From positions 5,885 through 41,272 of the forward strand of contig JADGJT010000200.1 in NCBI GenBank assembly GCA_027604005.1: 35,388 nucleotides of DNA. The letters run 5' to 3'. The stretch's first letter is position 1; the number at the start of each line of letters is the position of its first letter. The position numbers and the translations under genes are program-made. The notes below the pieces were generated by a model. The model saw only the letters and a program-made list of their open reading frames with translations. It ran no database searches and was not told where the DNA came from. This document shows, piece by piece, positions 10,407 through 20,954 of this stretch. The stretch is from Dinochytrium kinnereticum (Eukaryota > Chytridiomycota > Chytridiomycetes > Chytridiales > Chytridiaceae).

Positions 10407-10733
10407 TTATTTCCATTTTTGTTGTCATTCGCCGGCGTCTTCCTCCTTCGCCAATTATAAGAAGGAAACAAACAGCAGTGATAAATAATCATATTAATCA
10501 TTATTATATTTAATATTATTATTATTATTATTGTTCTCTGCCGTTGTTATAATTGCCGCGAGCGAGAGGAAAAAACGCCCTCCCTCCCTCACTCCCCCTG
10601 TCTGCCTGCCTGTAGAGGAAAACGAGAAAAAAACAAAAACATCAACCTCCTTCCTCAGTCTGCCACCAACCATCCTCACCTCCTTCATCCTCCCCTGCTG
10701 CTCGCACGCATCGCCCATCCATCATCATCCATC

Positions 10734-10793
10734 ATGTTCTTGCAACAGCAGCAGCATCACCACCACCACCAACATCACCATCAACAGCAACAC

Positions 10794-10825
<32 letters not shown>

Positions 10826-13460
10826 ACAACAACAACAACAGCAGCAGCAACAGCCCTACAACCCTCTCGCCCAATTCTTCCAACCATCGCAACAGGCCAT
10901 GAGCTTCTCCCATCTCCTTCACCACCACCACCAGCAGCAGCAGCAGGCTGCCGCCGCCCAAACACAATCTTCCCAAAGCGCTCCCAACGCATCTTCCGCC
11001 AACCCCATCCTCAACCACCCGGCTGCAGGGTTCCTCGCCGCCGCCGCCGCCGCACAATCCTACTACACCCAAGCCCTGGCTGCCGCCGCCGCGACAGCCA
11101 ACAACCCCGCCCTCTTTGCCGCGGCAGCGGCCGCCGCCGCGTCGGCTGCTCCTCAGCAGCAGCTACTTCAGGTGCTTCAACACCAGGCCATGTCCAAGAA
11201 CCTTCTTTTGGCAGCGCAGCAGCAGTCATCCGCCAACCAGAACCCTGGCACTGGTGTTGACTCCACGGCATCTACCGGCATGAAGGAAGAGGGATCGAAT
11301 TTGGTCTCTGAGCCGCAACCACCTGTTCTCACGCCGCCTCAACAGCAGCAGCAGCAGCAGCAAGAAGGAACTGCCCAAGCTTCTTTTGCTGGCTTGCTGG
11401 GTGGGGATCCTTCCACCGCTGCCGCGACAGCCACAGCCATGGCAGCAGCCGCGGCCGCCTTCTTTCAGCAGCAGCATCACAACCACCAACCACCCCAGGG
11501 TCCTTTCTCTCCATTCGGGTTGCCCTCACCGTCGAACGGACAGACGCCCCCGCCCGGGTACGGGGGGTTGGCGGCCATGGCTGCCGCGTTTCAGAGTCAT
11601 CAGCTGCAGCAACATCAGCATCAGCAGATGCAGATGATGCAGCACATGTCCGCGGCTGCGGCGGCCGCGGCTTCTCAGCAGGGACTGTTGATGGAGTCCA
11701 GTGCAGGACCGACCACCCCTCCTCCCACGCCCTCCAACCCGGCCACCACTGCCGCGACCGCCACCACCACCACCGCGACGGCGTCACCGTCGATGACGTC
11801 CTTCCATCATCCGCCCATCTTCTCCCCGGATCTGTTTGCGAGATTGGGCGTGTCCCCGCTGCTGGCTGCGACCACTCCACCCAATTTCCACCTCCTTCAG
11901 GCTCCCACCGTTCCATCCACCACGGTCTCCTGCCCGTCTCCTGCCATTGCCTCACCCTTTGCGGCCATCTCCCCTTTCCTCTTCTCTTCGTCGCCCATTG
12001 TTGGCGCGCCTCAGGCTTCTGGGCCGTTGACGCTTGAGGAGTTGCATCAGCGATGGGGGAAGATCATGACCGCCTCGGATGCCAAGGTGGAGATGGAGGA
12101 GTCTGGGAGGTCGCAGAGTCCCTCTGAGTGTGGGACTGGGAGCTGTGATGAGGATGGAGAGAAGCGACGGTTGAATGATTCGTCCGAGTGGGCTGAGGCC
12201 GAGAGGGAGAGGCATCGACACGCTGGGAGGAGGGGTTTGCTTGATGAGGTCGTCATGCCTTCCATGAATCCGTTGGATCATGAGGTTGTCGACTGTTCTT
12301 CGGCTTCTTCGGCGTCCCCTGAGCCAGCCGGTCGAGAGACCTCTTCACCGTCCCCACAGCCGGACGCTGAGATGGGTGTGATTGATTCATCGTCTCTTCT
12401 CTCCTCGCCAACCTTGAAGCGATCCTCAAAACGTCTTCGTGGGGGTCAGATCAAGTCTTCGTCTCCCGCCTCCCCACAACCTCAACCGCCAGCAGCGTCA
12501 TCCCCGCATCCTCTTCTTCATCCTCAGGCTTTTCATCATCCCTCCACTTTGCCCCCTCCTTCGCACATCTTCATTCCGTCTGCCGCGCATAATGGCGGGT
12601 TGGTCATGGTGCCCCTCACGCCTGAGGCGGCTGCGGCGGCTCAGGCTGCGGCTGTTGCGGCTGCGGCCAAGGGTGGCGTTGTAGGGAAGAAGAAGGAGGA
12701 CGGTGAGGAGGATGGAAAGAGGAACGTGAAGGTGAAGGTTGAGATTGGGAAGGATGAGGAGGATGATGAGGAGGATGTGAAGAGAAAGAGCGTCAAGAGG
12801 ACCAGGTGAGCATCTCCTCTCTTTTCGTTTCTTTTCCTTTTCCCAGTTCACAGAAAAAGAAAAAAAGAAAACTAAAACCGTCCCTCTTTCAGCACCACCC
12901 AAAGAATCCGCACGCGAAACTACACCTGCACCTTCCCAGACTGCAACAAAACCTTTCTCCGAAACCAAGACCTCCTTCGGCACGGCGCGACCCACATGCT
13001 CCCCTCCCAACGTCCCCACCAATGCCCCAACGGGTGCGGCCGCGCGTTTGGTCGCGCCGACGCGGCGGGTCGACACTCCAAGACCTCGTGTAAGCTTGTT
13101 CGTGGAGGTGTCGTCGTTGCCAGGACGCAGCATCAGCGGCAGTGTGATCTGGCGGTCGCTGAGATGAATGCCAATGCTGCTGCTTTGGCCTCGTCTTCTG
13201 CGGCTGGGGGTGGTCGGAGGAGACGGAGGGGGGATGTGTTGGAGAGGGTTAGGGTTGCGGCTGTTGCTGCTGAGAGGGGGAATTTGAGTGAGGAGGAGGA
13301 GGAGGAGGAAGAGGAGGAGGAGGAGCAGGAGGGGGTTGGGAAGGTGGGCGGACGGGTTCAGGGGGATGAGGAGGAGAAGATGAGGATTATGATGGGGATG
13401 GTGCTTGGGGAGGGGGAGGAGGGGGAGGTTGGGGGTGCGTTGGATGGAGTTGAGATTTGA
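10734..13460 (+). CDS. Poly-Gln/Ala C2H2 zinc-finger transcription factor
   Basis: Two exons (10734-12805, 12893-13460; donor AG|GTGAGC, acceptor CAG) give 879 aa. The first about 690 residues are low complexity: a His/Gln start with about 20 consecutive Gln, repeated Ala blocks, Ser/Pro/Thr stretches and a Lys/Glu/Asp-rich tail. The second exon carries two zinc fingers. Finger 1 has C703, C708, H721 and H725 (C-X4-C-X12-H-X4-H, in NYTCTFPDCNKTF). Finger 2 has C735, C739, H752 and C757 (C-X3-C-X12-H-X4-C, in QCPNGCGRAFGRADAAGRH). A tail with RRRRR and a run of about 12 Glu follows. The zinc-binding part is the only globular region I can see. Such Gln- and Ala-rich tracts are common in activation or co-factor-binding regions. 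Probably a nuclear sequence-specific regulator with unknown targets. Start is the first ATG, directly before the Gln/His tract. Confidence 0.88.
10798..10853. repeat. CAG/CAA tract coding poly-Gln
   Basis: Mixed CAG and CAA codons give about 18-20 uninterrupted Gln at the N terminus of the zinc-finger protein. Codon mixing lowers slippage compared with a pure CAG run. Confidence 0.9.
13288..13330. repeat. GAG tract coding poly-Glu
   Basis: A near-pure GAG run after the zinc fingers encodes about 12 Glu near the C terminus of the zinc-finger protein. Confidence 0.85.
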
Positions 13461-16400
13461 GGGGTTTTGTTTGGCATGGATTTGGTTGCTATGCTGTTGT
13501 TGGCTGTTTTGTTTTTGTTTTTTCTTGGACGTTTTGTTTACCCCTATATTTTTTTTATATTTTATTTTTGTTAATTATAAACATTTACCCACAACTGGTT
13601 TTTTTTTTTTTGTCTTGAAGAATTGATTGAGATTCTAAGAAAGTTTTTTATTCTTTTACTCTTGGTTTTTGTTTCCGACGCATTTTATGCTCTTAGGATT
13701 CACCTTATCATCTTATTAAGTTACTTTTGTCTCTCGTCCTTTGTTTCTTTCATCAAACTTGCATGATTCTGTTCGTTCTTTCTTTACACACATATAAGCG
13801 TTTTCTCTCTCTCATACATGCTCTACCTCACATTACTTTCTCTGCGCTCAACCATCTCCAACCCTTTCACACCCACCCCCCCCTTTTTTTTTCTCTTTCG
13901 CTTCCTGGAGAGACGCAAAACTAAAAAACAACAAAAAATATATGAAGTGCAAAAGCCCACCCCTCTGTGTGAATGCAAAGAATATGAATGACGAAAATCA
14001 ATAATCAGAACCGGGAAGGGTTTTTTCGTCAACCGTCCCCCTTTTTTCCACCCTTTTCCCTCCCCTTTCCTTTTTTTTTTTTTTTTTTGGTTTCTTTTAT
14101 TTGTTTTTTTTTAGGGACGGGAACCCGAAACCCTCCATCTCGTCATTTCATCGCTTGGCTGCTTGCTTCTTTTTTTTTTTACGTTTTTGTTTTTGCCACT
14201 GGCATTTTCTTGTTGTCGTGGAAGGTTATGGGGGAAGACGGGTTTGGACGTTGAGTTTGCGGACGGGGGAATGTCAGGTGTAGAAGAATAGCCTCATTGA
14301 GGTGATGCAGAAAGGTTTTGAGGGGTGTTGGGAGCTGGTGATCTGCATGATGGGTGACTGGTCTAAGGAGGTGATTGATTGGTTGAGGGGTGACTGGTGA
14401 TGGCTTGCTCCGCTGATGACTTCACTCAATGTTGAAACTTGGCCACTTTTGAAGAAGAGCTATGCTCCCCCGTCCCCCATTTTTTTCTTAAAATGGTTTG
14501 ACGCGGGGGGGGGGGTTTTAGAGGGGATGTGTGGGGTGGGGGTGAAGTATATGAGGGGAGTCCTTTTTTCGTGGGTTCGGGGTCCATGTAGGTCCTTGCT
14601 TTTTTTCTTTTCTGGCTGGGAAGGTGGGGGAGGGGGGTTGTTCATGGATGGGAGAGGGAGATCAAGAAGGCTGTCATTTTCGTCGTGATGGGAACGAGGA
14701 GAATGGGACATTCCGTCCACGTTGCCGCGTCTTTTATGAGACATTTGAACTATCTGCAGACACCACCATCACGTCCACCACCACAGGACAAGCATGCATC
14801 GTCCTTCGTTAACCTGTATCAAGAGACATTTGCGTTATGGTTTAGCGAGACACAACCTTTCTACAGTTATTGTTAGTAGTGCCTCCTTCTTAAAAACCAT
14901 GTTAAGGTCCAAGCGTGTCTCTTTGAACACCTTTGGTGAAGGCTTGTGGAGTTGTTGTGGTTTTTTTGTTCAAGTCTGAACTTGTCACCCAGGTTTTTGT
15001 TCGCGCTTTGGTGGTTGTGGAGACACGCTTTGTTGTTGGTGGTTGTATATTTTTATTTTTTTTTTGTGGCTTGGGGATTTTGAGGTATAAAGAGGGAGGT
15101 GGTGGGGGTTGATGTTCGCGAGGTGTAGATTCTAGACACTCTTCTTTGCATTTGGAATCGGGGGAGAAGAGGGTGGACGGTGACTTTGTGATTTGCGTTT
15201 GGAGATGGATGGATGCTTTGAACGGTTGGTTGCTCGAGGGAGGAAAGGATGTGGACTTGGATTCATCTCGTTGGGTTTGCCTGTTGGATGGATGTGCTTG
15301 GACTTTTCTCTGGAGGAGAGAGTGTGAGATGACTTCTGGCTCGATCTCTGCTGAGCGGACGATGGATGGATGGATTGGAGAGATGGAAGATTTGGGGAGA
15401 GGGGGGAAGGCTCGTTCGTTGCTTTGGATACGTGTTTGGGAGGTTGGCTTTTTTGTTTCGGTTTCTGGTTTTTGCTGGGTTCTGTTTCTCTTTCGTGGTT
15501 TGCTTTTTTTGTTTGCGGTTGGATCTGGGTGAGGAGGTTTCGTGGGAGTCGTCGAAGATTGAGCGGTTTATTTCATCATCATCGTCTTTCTTCTTTGAGT
15601 GATCTGGAAGTGTGTGCGATGTCATCATTTGCTGGATAGGAGCTGGAGAAAAGTGATGTGGGATAGGCGAGTATCTCCCCGCCCCCCCCTTTTTTTTTTC
15701 GACGCGTTTTTCTTTTTCTTTTCTTTGTCTCTGTTGTGTTTTTTTTTTTATCTTGGTTCTCTTTCTTTACTCGACTGTTCATCTGAACTTTTGTTGACGC
15801 AAGATCAGTTCTTCCAATCCCTCTTTGCTTTGTCGTTCCTTTGCGTCGCTCGTCCCTCCCCTCCATCATGTTCCCCCCCCGCCTTCTGTCAATGCCTGAC
15901 CAAAAACGCGTCCTCAATTGTGGACACAAATTGTCAGGTTTTGTGTCTGCGGGACCAAGCACATCTGTGTCTCACCTTCTTTCTGCTTATCAGCGAATCA
16001 TCACGGGTGATTTGGAAGGGAAACTTCCTTGCAATGATCTCTCCTCACTCTCTTTCCTTGCAACGCGTCTGGCTGCCACACACACCGCGTTTTGTTTTTT
16101 GGGGTTGGTTGTTTGTTTGTTGTTTTTTTTTTGGTTTGGGGATTGGGGAATGGTGACGGTGAGTGAGGCGGATTGAGGGATGGTCGCTCTTTTCTCTCTG
16201 CGTAGGGACGGAATGGGGGGGTGGATGGTGCTGAGCTGAAGGCACGCAAGGGTTCGGTCTGATTGATTGTCCGTCCGTCTGACTGATTGACTGAGACCTT
16301 CCCTGTGGGTGCAGACGCTAGGAAAGATATCCGACGGAAGAAAGGAAGGAGTTGAGTCGGAAGAAGAAAGGAAGGAATTGAGACAGAAGAAGAAAGGAAG

Positions 16401-17389
16401 GAACTCAGACAGAAGAAAGGAAAGGAACTCAGACAGAAGAAAGGAAGGTTCAGCCGCAGCTTTGCTCCTCCCCTGCTTTGCTTTGCTTTGCTTGTCTGTC
16501 ACGCATGCATGCCCAGGCACGCAGGCAGGTGGGCAGGCAAGAGGTGAGGCAGCAATAAGTAAGGCAGCCAGCCAGCCATCCACATTCATTCCACTAATCA
16601 TCAATCATGTCTTTCCGCTTCCTTCCTTGCTTAGCCCATAAGTAAACTTGCCTCTTTTGACAGCAGACGGAAGGAGGGAAATCTGTGTCGTGCAAGCGAG
16701 CTTGGGGACGTTGCACACGCTTGTTTGGCGGAAGCTGCGTTTCTTCCATCTGCGGCATGCCCTTGTGCCTTTCTACTTTCCACCTTTTAGCGGTGAGGTT
16801 CAAGTTCAAGTGTTTGACTGGGTGGGTGGTGGGTGGTGGATGATGGATGGCTTCACCTCTAAGAAAGTACGGTTTGGCTGCTTTTGGGTTGTTTGTCTGG
16901 GCAGAGTTCCATGGGTTGAGTGGGATGGCTTGGGTGGCCTCTTTCTTTCTTTTGCGAGTCTTTGTTATCTCATGGACGAGCGTTCGTTTACTTGGATACA
17001 GTCTTCATGTGTTGTTGCATGGGTTTGTTGCTTATCGTTTGTCTTCGTGGTAAGCATCTGTCCATCCATACCTTTCCTTTTCTTCGGTTTTAAAAAGACA
17101 AAAATGGAGTCCCATGACCTTTTAAAAAAAAATTACGCGAAGCGTTCAATTTTATGTGCCTTAATTATTATTGAAGAAAAAAAACAAAGATAAAACACCA
17201 AAGAAACGGTATACCCAAGAAGACTCTCTCCAAGCCTTCCAGCCCTATCCATTAACCACAAAACATCGCAAGCAAGCCAAGAACAAAAAAGTGCATTCAA
17301 AAACTTCACTCCCAACACCAACAAACAGCAACAAACAACAAACAACAGCTGACACAAAGGCATTCACAAAACAAGGGCCTCCAGATTCA
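13461..17389. other. 3.9-kb gene-poor convergent intergenic region
   Basis: The region lies between the stop codons of the converging zinc-finger gene (13460) and the minus-strand CANIN-candidate gene (17390). The plus strand is rich in T and G/T runs. Open frames up to about 200 codons exist (for example 15599-16156 plus, 15990-16604 minus), but their products are Phe/Leu/Cys/Trp-biased translations of T-rich DNA without domains. I see no tRNA, 5S rRNA or spliceosomal snRNA. A TATAAA at about 15086 and the minisatellite at 16334-16448 are the only discrete signals. Part of it may be 3' UTR, an unannotated ncRNA, or simply expanded low-complexity DNA. Confidence 0.55.
16334..16448. repeat. 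Purine-rich minisatellite, about 24-bp unit
   Basis: About five imperfect head-to-tail copies of a unit close to CAGAAGAAAGGAAGGAACTC plus AGA. Unit length varies from 23 to 26 bp by gain or loss of AAG/AGG steps. One strand is almost entirely purine between the CTCAGAC/TTGAGAC joints. It is followed by a short CTTTG repeat (about 16475-16495). Confidence 0.85.
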
Positions 17390-20200
17390 TCACTTTGCAT
17401 TTTTCGCAGCACCGGCAACTGTCGTCGTCTGCTTCCCAAAATTCAACTTGGCCTGAGCCTGCCTCTGAACCTTTGGCAGGCAGATCTCCATCATGGTCGA
17501 CAGCTGATACAGTTCGTGCTTCGCCTGTGCCAAAGAAGAGAAAGAGAAAGAGAAAAAAAAAAGAAGAAGGCATTAACAACAACCTCCCTAAAACAAGAAG
17601 GAAAAAATAAAAAGAAAAAGAAAAAGAAAGAGAGAAGGAGAAAAGGAAAAAAAAAACAAAAAACCAACCACCGTCCTATCTACAAAAGCCAATCTTGAAT
17701 CATTGATCCTCGTGTAAAGCCCTTTCGCAACGCCACCAAGCGCCGCCGCACATTTAGCCTCCTCACGAGTTCCCTCTGTTCCACCAACGGCGACGGAGAG
17801 GGTTCGAATGCGCGCGGAGAGGTTTCGAAAATTAGTTTGATTGGGTGGAGCCACTCGATACTGCTTTACGGTGTCAAGTAGGGCCGTGATGGGGGTGATG
17901 TCGGATGTGTAAAGAAGGGCCGCAATGGGGGTGATGTCGGATGGCGACTCTGACTCCTTCAAGAGAAAAAAAAAAAGAGAAAGCACACAGGTAAGGATCA
18001 AAAACTAAACCAGAACCAAAACACGAAGAAGTAAAAAAAAAAAAAGTCATCCAAAATTAAAAAAGAGAAAGCAATCCCATATCACCCACCTTGTCCTTCC
18101 CCTCCCCAACCTCCTCCCCCTTCCCACCCTCCTCAGCCTCCAAAAAAAACCCACCCCCATTTCCACCCCTCATAACAAACTCCCCCGCAAGCCCTCGCCG
18201 TCCCTCCGCCCACCCACGCCTCGGAGTCCAAGCCGCACCCCACACAACGCAAGACAAAGGTGACCAAACAACTAACTCCTGGAGCACCGGGTCATCCCCC
18301 ACGAACGATAGGATGGCATCAAAAATCGGACGCCACAGGAGGGTTTGTGACGACGCGAGGGATACCATGACGGTGGAGAGACGGTCGTAGGGAAGGTGGG
18401 GGGTCACATGGCGGTCTAGGACGAGGAGGGCGAGAAAGGCGGCGAGGTGGGTAGCGGCGAGGAGGTTTTGGGGGTTGAGGCTAGGGATTCAGAGTTAGGT
18501 TGTGTTTGTGAAGAACAACAGAAGACTGACATGTGAACGAAAAGAAACGATCACAGGTGGCATGCACTTCAAAAGAATGTGAGACCAAATACATCTCATC
18601 ACAAACCCAACAACAAACGTAAACGAGAATAAAAGGCAAAGAGAAAACTCACCCTGGCTGAACTCCCTCAGCATAAATAGCAACACCCCTTGCCAAACCC
18701 CGACACCTCCTCCCAAACTCCTCCTCCGTCTCATCCTCTCTCTCATCCTCAGCCCCCCTCAATCTCTCAACCCTAGCCTCCCCTTCTTTAACCTCGAATC
18801 GAAGAATCCAACGATCAACACCAACCTCCTGCATCACATTCTCAAAGTTATCACGAGAAACGGTCCAGGGAGAATCCTGGCAAGAACGGAACGGAGTTTG
18901 GGAGAATCGGTAAAATTGAATGAGCCGTCTAAAAGATGTGTGGAGAGGGTACATACCTTTTTCTCAATGACGCCAAACAGTGCGTCTGCAGCAGCTTCGG
19001 CGACTTGTTCGTCTGGGTCAAGGCACGCTAAAAAAAAAGGGGGTAAACGAGACAGAAAAGGGTTTAATATTAAATAGGTTTGGGAGGAGGATAATAAAAA
19101 CCTTTTCGAAACAACCACTGACAGACGCTACCGAGCCTTTCATCGTCACCTAAAGTCGGACTCCGCAATGCCGCACGAACCGCCCCAGATAGTATCGCCA
19201 TATCGCAGCGTTTCGGGTCTATAAATAAACGTAAAACAGAGTCAAAAAAACACCCCTCATCTCATCGCATCCTCTGCAGCAAGGTGCAATAAAAAGATAA
19301 TCAACGAATGGAAAAGAGAAACAGACCTTTCAATATATCCAAGATCCTCTTTGTCCTCCCACCTCTCTTTTCAGTCCTCTTGTCTACAAACGCCCCAACC
19401 TCCACTCTCTGTCGTCTCGCGACAATTCTCACAGCTATCTCTCTTCCCCCTCTCAGCCCATCAAGCATAAGAGTGGAAACTCGATCATCCATCATCAACC
19501 CGTCAACGTTTTTATCGGCATTCGCAGCTCTCTCGATTAGATTGATGGCGCGGACGGATTTTGAGGGGGTGTCAGAGGAGGAGAGGGTTTGACGTTTGCG
19601 AGGGGTTGTGGGGATGCTGTCTTCTTCGTCGTCCGACTATTGTCGGAAGAAGGGGGAAAGGTCAGGAGTTTTATTGCGTAAAAAAAGCAATAAACGGAGA
19701 GACAAAGAAAAAAAGCCTATGAGGCCCAAGGACAGACAAAAGAAAAATCAAATCACTCACCCCCAATCTCTCCTTTAAAACCCCTAAAGCCTCCTCAGTT
19801 CTTAATCTCTTTTGTCTGTCTTTAAACAGTGAATCCATTGACATCCCCCTCGTTGCAGCCGGAGCATGTTTCCTAACAATCTCAGTGCTCTCTGCCATCT
19901 CTCGCAACTTCTCAAGCTCCTCAAACGGGTCTAATGGTGGAGCTTTGTAATCCACAGGAGCTCGAGACCGGGTTGAGTATCGAGTCGGACGAACAGATGA
20001 GGAGGTGGTCGGTGGTCGGGTTGAGGTTGGGGACGTGCTGTTTGGGGTGATAAGCTGGACCTCGCGTCTTGAAAAACGTTACCAAGTTGAAGATGAGGAA
20101 GGTCTTACTCGATGGCCTCGGAGATCTCTTGGACGGGTTTCAGAAAATCAAACTGCGACACTTCCATCAAGTCGGCGTCGTCATCATCGTCGTCTGACAT
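17390..20200 (-). CDS. Nine-exon protein, possible CANIN (SLF2/Nse6-like) family
   Basis: Exons on the minus strand: 20200-20109, 20067-19761, 19636-19327, 19218-19102, 19027-18957, 18876-18653, 18480-18090, 17956-17669, 17524-17390. They join in frame to 644 aa. The N terminus is acidic (SDDDDDDAD), then comes a Ser/Thr/Arg-rich linker, then helical sequence including DPFEELEKLREM, MSMDSLFKDRQKRLRTEE, LDPDEQVAEAAADALFGVI, SPWTVSRDNFENVMQEVGV and, near the end, RINDSRLAFVDRTVAKHELY. The MDSLFKDRQK motif and the DRTxAK...L motif near the C terminus remind me of the CANIN domain of SMC5/6 loader proteins (SLF2, Nse6). That is a recollection, not a search result, and an unrelated HEAT-like protein is the alternative. 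Exon 8 contains a 12-residue tandem duplication. Several splice sites are atypical (donors GTCTGT, GTTTTT, GTTGGT; acceptors CAAG and GAAG). It diverges from the small gene at 20288. Confidence 0.75.
17881..17952. repeat. 36-bp tandem duplication inside an exon
   Basis: Two copies of a 36-bp unit, about 25 bp of each nearly identical, lie in exon 8 of the minus-strand gene. They encode SDITPIAALLYT followed by SDITPITALLDT. The frame is kept. Confidence 0.9.
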
Positions 20201-20287
20201 TATTACCACTGAGCTTCTGGACCTCGATGGAGTCCGACCTCAACTTATAACGATCTGAAAAAAAATTGGTAAACTTACAACCAAGAA
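20201..20287. promoter_or_regulatory. Divergent promoter, CANIN candidate / orphan gene
   Basis: Only 87 bp separate the minus-strand start codon (20200) and the plus-strand start codon (20288), so the two genes share a very short bidirectional promoter. No clear TATA box; an A-rich stretch lies at about 20255-20267. Confidence 0.5.
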
Positions 20288-20755
20288 ATGTCATCTTCAG
20301 GCAGCAACCAGTCCCCTAGCCGCACCTCTTCCGTCAAGCTCAACCGCCAAAAAAGCACGCCTGTCCTCCGCGCCCGCACCTCCAGCAGTGGTGCAGGAGG
20401 CTCCATCCGCGGCTACCCATCCTCCCAAATCCACTGGTCCCCTTCCGGCGTCACCCCAGCTCCTCCCCCCAAAAAGCTCCAACCCAACCCAGAAGTTCAC
20501 GATAAAGTCCGAGACGCACTCACGAATCTCACGGGCGCTTTAGGGAGATCTGCCGTGCCTCTACCGAATCCTGGAGAAGATGCGTTGATGAAAGCTGCCA
20601 AGGGGTTTGCGAGCTGTGAAGGGGTTATTGAGAGGACTGGACAGACGCTTGTTAGGTGTCGGAGGAGTATTGGGGAGTTGCAGAAGGTCACTGATGAGAC
20701 ATTGTCGGGACTTGTTGGTGGTGTTGCGGGGAGTTTGGAGGTTTTGAGATTCTGA
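20288..20755 (+). CDS. Small hypothetical protein, 155 aa
   Basis: A single-exon protein I do not recognise. Residues 1-65 are Ser/Pro/Arg-rich and look disordered. Residues 66-155 are predicted helical from their pattern (EVHDKVRDALTNLTGAL, then DALMKAAKGFASCEGVIERT and SIGELQKVTDETLSGLVGGV). A disordered N terminus with a short C-terminal helical bundle is the architecture of small subunits of trafficking complexes such as BLOC-1/BORC, but I see no diagnostic motif. It starts 87 bp from the divergent neighbour and converges on the dihydrouridine synthase gene, whose stop codon is only about 200 bp away. It looks real: a sensible start after an A-rich leader (ACCAAGAAATG) and a protein-like composition. 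Confidence 0.7.
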   Translation: MSSSGSNQSPSRTSSVKLNRQKSTPVLRARTSSSGAGGSIRGYPSSQIHWSPSGVTPAPPPKKLQPNPEVHDKVRDALTNLTGALGRSAVPLPNPGEDALMKAAKGFASCEGVIERTGQTLVRCRRSIGELQKVTDETLSGLVGGVAGSLEVLRF

Positions 20756-20954
20756 AGCTGGTTTTGAAGCTGTTGGTTTTGGGACACTGGGGACTGGGTT
20801 GATGGGTATTTATTGATTCCTGGGGCCAACGGGTTCGAGTTGTTAAATAGTTTATTATCGGGTTGGCAGCCCGGTTTTTCGTATAGTGTGAATTCAGGGT
20901 GAACCGAACCGAAGAAAAAAAATCCGCAAGTCAACCACGCACTTTACATGGTGG

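Larger units (their letters stand above)
9583..10733. other. Microsatellite-rich intergenic or 5' leader region
   Basis: No credible gene is seen. The segment is packed with GTT, TTA/ATT, TTC, ATGC, AAC and ATCC/TCCA microsatellites. The right part (about 10130-10733, C/T-rich) probably holds the promoter and 5' UTR of the zinc-finger gene at 10734. Sequence such as AATAATAAATAATAATAAAT near 9958-9977 may serve 3' processing of the SRAP transcript. Confidence 0.6.

Noticed and set aside
15599..16604. Long frames on both strands in the gene-poor interval
   Set aside because: Phe/Leu/Ser- or Lys/Gln/Pro-biased translations of T-rich DNA; no motif, no plausible start, and the strands mirror each other.
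16648..17193. 181-codon plus-strand frame, Trp/Cys/Val-rich
   Set aside because: Non-ATG start, composition set by GT-rich sequence, no domain, ends in an A-rich run.
18900..18956. Acceptor TTTTAG near 18929 for exon 6 of the CANIN candidate
   Set aside because: It puts the exon in a frame that stops quickly; the CCAG at 18877 restores the open frame.
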